NCBI RefSeq assembly: GCF_004348895.1
Contig: NZ_RRZK01000004.1
Location: 1-32,986, forward strand
DNA: 32,986 nucleotides
Direction of reading: 5' to 3'
Origin: Pseudomonas vancouverensis
GTDB taxonomy: Bacteria; Pseudomonadota; Gammaproteobacteria; Pseudomonadales; Pseudomonadaceae
The notes below the pieces were generated by a model. The model did not search any database, was not told the origin of the DNA, and saw only the letters and a program-made list of their open reading frames with translations. Positions 32,001 through 32,986 of this stretch are shown here, one piece after another. Each line of letters starts with the position of its first letter. Within the stretch, counting starts at the first letter, position 1. The position numbers and the translations under genes are program-made.

Positions 32001-32644
32001 AGAAGCGGCTTGGCCTTGCCTTGCTGCTCGACGTTTTCGGCGGGTGAGTCCGGCTGGCTGAGGAACTCCCCGGGCGGGTCGATCAATACGGCCTCGTCAC
32101 CGATCCACCAGTCCACCGGATAGGCCAATGGCTCTTCCTGGTGCCCCCGGACACCGGCCTTGGTCACATGGGACAAGGCAAAGCTCTGGTTGGAGCGAGT
32201 GATCAGGCTGGTCTTGCCAGCGGTCTCTTCACCCAGCACCAGATACCACGGCAATTGATAGAGCGAACGGCGGCGCTCCATGTTGTTCAGCAGGTTACCC
32301 AGGCTTCGGTCCAGCGCCCGCTCCTGCGCCTCGACATACGGCAGGCAGGGATCGGCCAGCACCGCGACTTCATGCTGGCGCTCAAGCTGCAGGCGCTGGT
32401 AACGATTCCGAACCCGCCATGCCCAGATCAGCAGCGGCACCACCAGCACCACGACACTGGCCGAGACGCGCATGGCCAGCTCCCCCAGCGGCTGACGCTC
32501 ACGCCAGATCCACTGCGGACCCAGCCACCAGATGGCGATCAATAAAAACACCACGCCGAGCAGCACCAATACTGGCACCGCCTGGTTGAACTGACGCAGC
32601 ACCGGCAGGCCCCAGCGTTTGAGGTAATCCCAGACCGTTTTCAT
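29033..32644 (-). CDS. tssM: Type VI secretion inner-membrane protein TssM (IcmF family)
   Basis: A 1203-residue protein of normal family length. Two membrane segments (about 23-40 and 60-76) are followed by a cytoplasmic NTPase-like domain with Walker A GEETAGKTS (138-146), VLIDPPGE (187-194) and TLSKFDLLEGF near 290. A third membrane segment (about 470-492) leads to the large periplasmic part, which ends in the C-terminal domain that contacts the TssJ lipoprotein. TssM, TssL and TssJ form the envelope complex that anchors the contractile apparatus. The Walker A motif is intact, which is not so in every TssM. AGGAG lies seven bases before the ATG. No tss gene follows it, so it closes its operon. 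Confidence 0.95.
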   Translation of the reverse strand: MKTVWDYLKRWGLPVLRQFNQAVPVLVLLGVVFLLIAIWWLGPQWIWRERQPLGELAMRVSASVVVLVVPLLIWAWRVRNRYQRLQLERQHEVAVLADPCLPYVEAQERALDRSLGNLLNNMERRRSLYQLPWYLVLGEETAGKTSLITRSNQSFALSHVTKAGVRGHQEEPLAYPVDWWIGDEAVLIDPPGEFLSQPDSPAENVEQQGKAKPLLPPGAHPRLWRHLLDWLARNRSRRALNGIVLVVDVQALLAQRPEQRKAKANLLRTRLFELTRQLGTRLPVYVTLSKFDLLEGFEEFFARLSRSGREDLLGFTFSLDAVDDFDAWLAELTHQYQAFVVCLSEQVFDSVRASRSMAERDRLQALVHQMAGLRPALFGFLSEMLGSDRFTTPALVRGLYFSSVLQQGTLSNTFVKEAGQAFELPPPPPEVKPAGGTAIYFAQQLFQRVIYPEAGLAGDNIKVARQKRRLLVAGFSVAALGCLVVIGTWQFYFNINGDKAASVLAKSQEFSGRDIDAKVDTTGRNLLVPLDQIRDAVLVYGDYREAWPLLADMGLYQGRVIGPTVDEAYLNLLSKRFLPAIASGVLDAINSAPAGSNQQLAALRVYRMLEERQNRRPAIVEEWVARQWQRAYPGQGQLQADLMGHLGYALKYADADLPHYRERISQVQQQLRQLPMAERVYMSLKQDALERLHRPLDLRNEVGPAFDIVYRPLNTEQEGSGLLLAPLLTAKGFKDYFEPGTEGIIELAMIDQWVLGERQRLDYSDEDRHVLTQRIRALYSADYVDSWRRALNQFAVTDFDDLSHGVTVLEQVTGPAAPLRRLLETLRDNSVIYPSLPLVEGQAPVALDKVSEGQQQAAGIRRAFSSLSELIAPQGERPSYYEETLRSVSAVYDYAKAVHDNPDPGKAALKTVLNRFSLGGADPIANLQRVAVGLPEPLNQQVKKLADQTSQVLVIAALRELEKRWDSEIYSFYRERLAGRYPFKAGGEDASLEDFEAFFGPQGRLQQFHDQYLDVFLKDNLDALYSDSLGGYLVRSDVLEQLKKAERIRDTFFNHRGHLAVQLTIEPLALSATRLSSMLSVDGQLIPYQHGAPQRTGLVWPNSLGNSNGSQLTLVHSSGNTASLSYRGPWSLFRLLSRGNLNGRTDTSVDLTFAIADGLMRYRIGAEKANNPITQRSFEGFVLPRTLLEERRGKMITDKITQR

Positions 32645-32714
32645 GAATCGCTCCTAGCGTATTGGTAGACTTTTTTTCCCACAGACCGGGTGAGCATCAC
32701 CCCCTTCACGTGCG

Positions 32715-32986
32715 CTAAAACCCTTCCCGACATCGTGGCCTGGGCTCCCCGACTCTGTCGAAGTAGTCGTTGATAATGCGTTGGCTTTCGGCAATGTATT
32801 CACAAACTGGCCCGCGGCCCGGCTTGGCCGCGACCGCGCCGTAGCGGATGCGCACGGACTTGAGGATCGCGTCCCAGACGGCCATGGCTTCGTAGTCGGT
32901 CAGCGAAGGGTTGACCGGTTCTTCACTCGCGGGCTGTTGCCAGAGGGGGAGTTCGTAGCCTTTGTTGGCGAATGCGGGAAGGGTCC
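32715..32986 (-). CDS. C-terminal part of an unidentified protein upstream of tssM
   Basis: The frame is open from the right window edge for 90 codons to a TAG at 32715. Visible features are YELPLWQQPASEEP, MAVWDAILKSVRIRYGA and a Cys/Arg-rich end (RPRCREGF). There is no membrane segment in this part. It ends 71 bases before the tssM start in the same direction. A link to type VI secretion, for example as an effector or accessory protein, is suggested only by position. Confidence 0.6.
   Translation of the reverse strand, partial: TLPAFANKGYELPLWQQPASEEPVNPSLTDYEAMAVWDAILKSVRIRYGAVAAKPGRGPVCEYIAESQRIINDYFDRVGEPRPRCREGF

Overview
The window looks like a Pseudomonas chromosome, probably of the fluorescens type. 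The evidence is GC-rich coding with NNC/NNG codon preference, a type VI secretion gene, a Pseudomonas-type ectoine catabolism locus and Pseudomonas-type prophage genes such as a DUF1654-like protein. The genus call is an inference from gene content; no rRNA or other marker gene is present.

Bases 1-10623 are the integrase-side end of a lambda-like prophage that runs off the left edge. Leftward early genes (Cro-like protein, a small gene, a terminator, a 73-residue gene and an O-like replication initiator) face a rightward CI/S24-type repressor. Three operator-like palindromes lie between them. Two more copies of the same palindrome lie 2.3 kb away between a DUF1654-like gene and a second early operon of small phage genes headed by a LuxR-type HTH protein. 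The replication gene contains five 17-bp iterons, as in the lambda origin. Further right are small membrane and hypothetical proteins, a C5 cytosine methyltransferase gene whose +1 frame is also open for 280 codons, an AT-rich PIN-domain gene, a DUF4224 protein and a tyrosine integrase. The element ends at a displaced 3' half of tRNA-Ser(UGA) followed by a terminator-like hairpin, so the intact tRNA should lie at the far (left) end.

Bases 10665-15728 are host DNA carrying a polar amino-acid type ABC transporter (permease, ATPase, binding protein), a PuuB-like FAD oxidase and an Lrp/AsnC regulator, closed by a strong terminator.

Bases 15746-28481 are an ectoine import and catabolism locus. 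Read leftward it is enuR, eutB, eutC, doeA (eutD), doeB (eutE), an asnC/doeX-type regulator, doeC and doeD. Divergently it carries ehuBCDA for uptake. The predicted route is EhuABCD import, DoeA ring opening to N-acetyl-diaminobutyrate, DoeB deacetylation to diaminobutyrate, DoeD transamination to aspartate semialdehyde and DoeC oxidation to aspartate. EutB and EutC belong to the hydroxyectoine branch, but no eutA is present. EnuR is the MocR-type regulator expected to sense pathway intermediates. A shared CTAGGRCA motif precedes three of the transcription units.

Bases 28482-32986 hold a small acidic protein gene, a large inverted repeat, tssM of a type VI secretion system and the 3' end of an unidentified gene.
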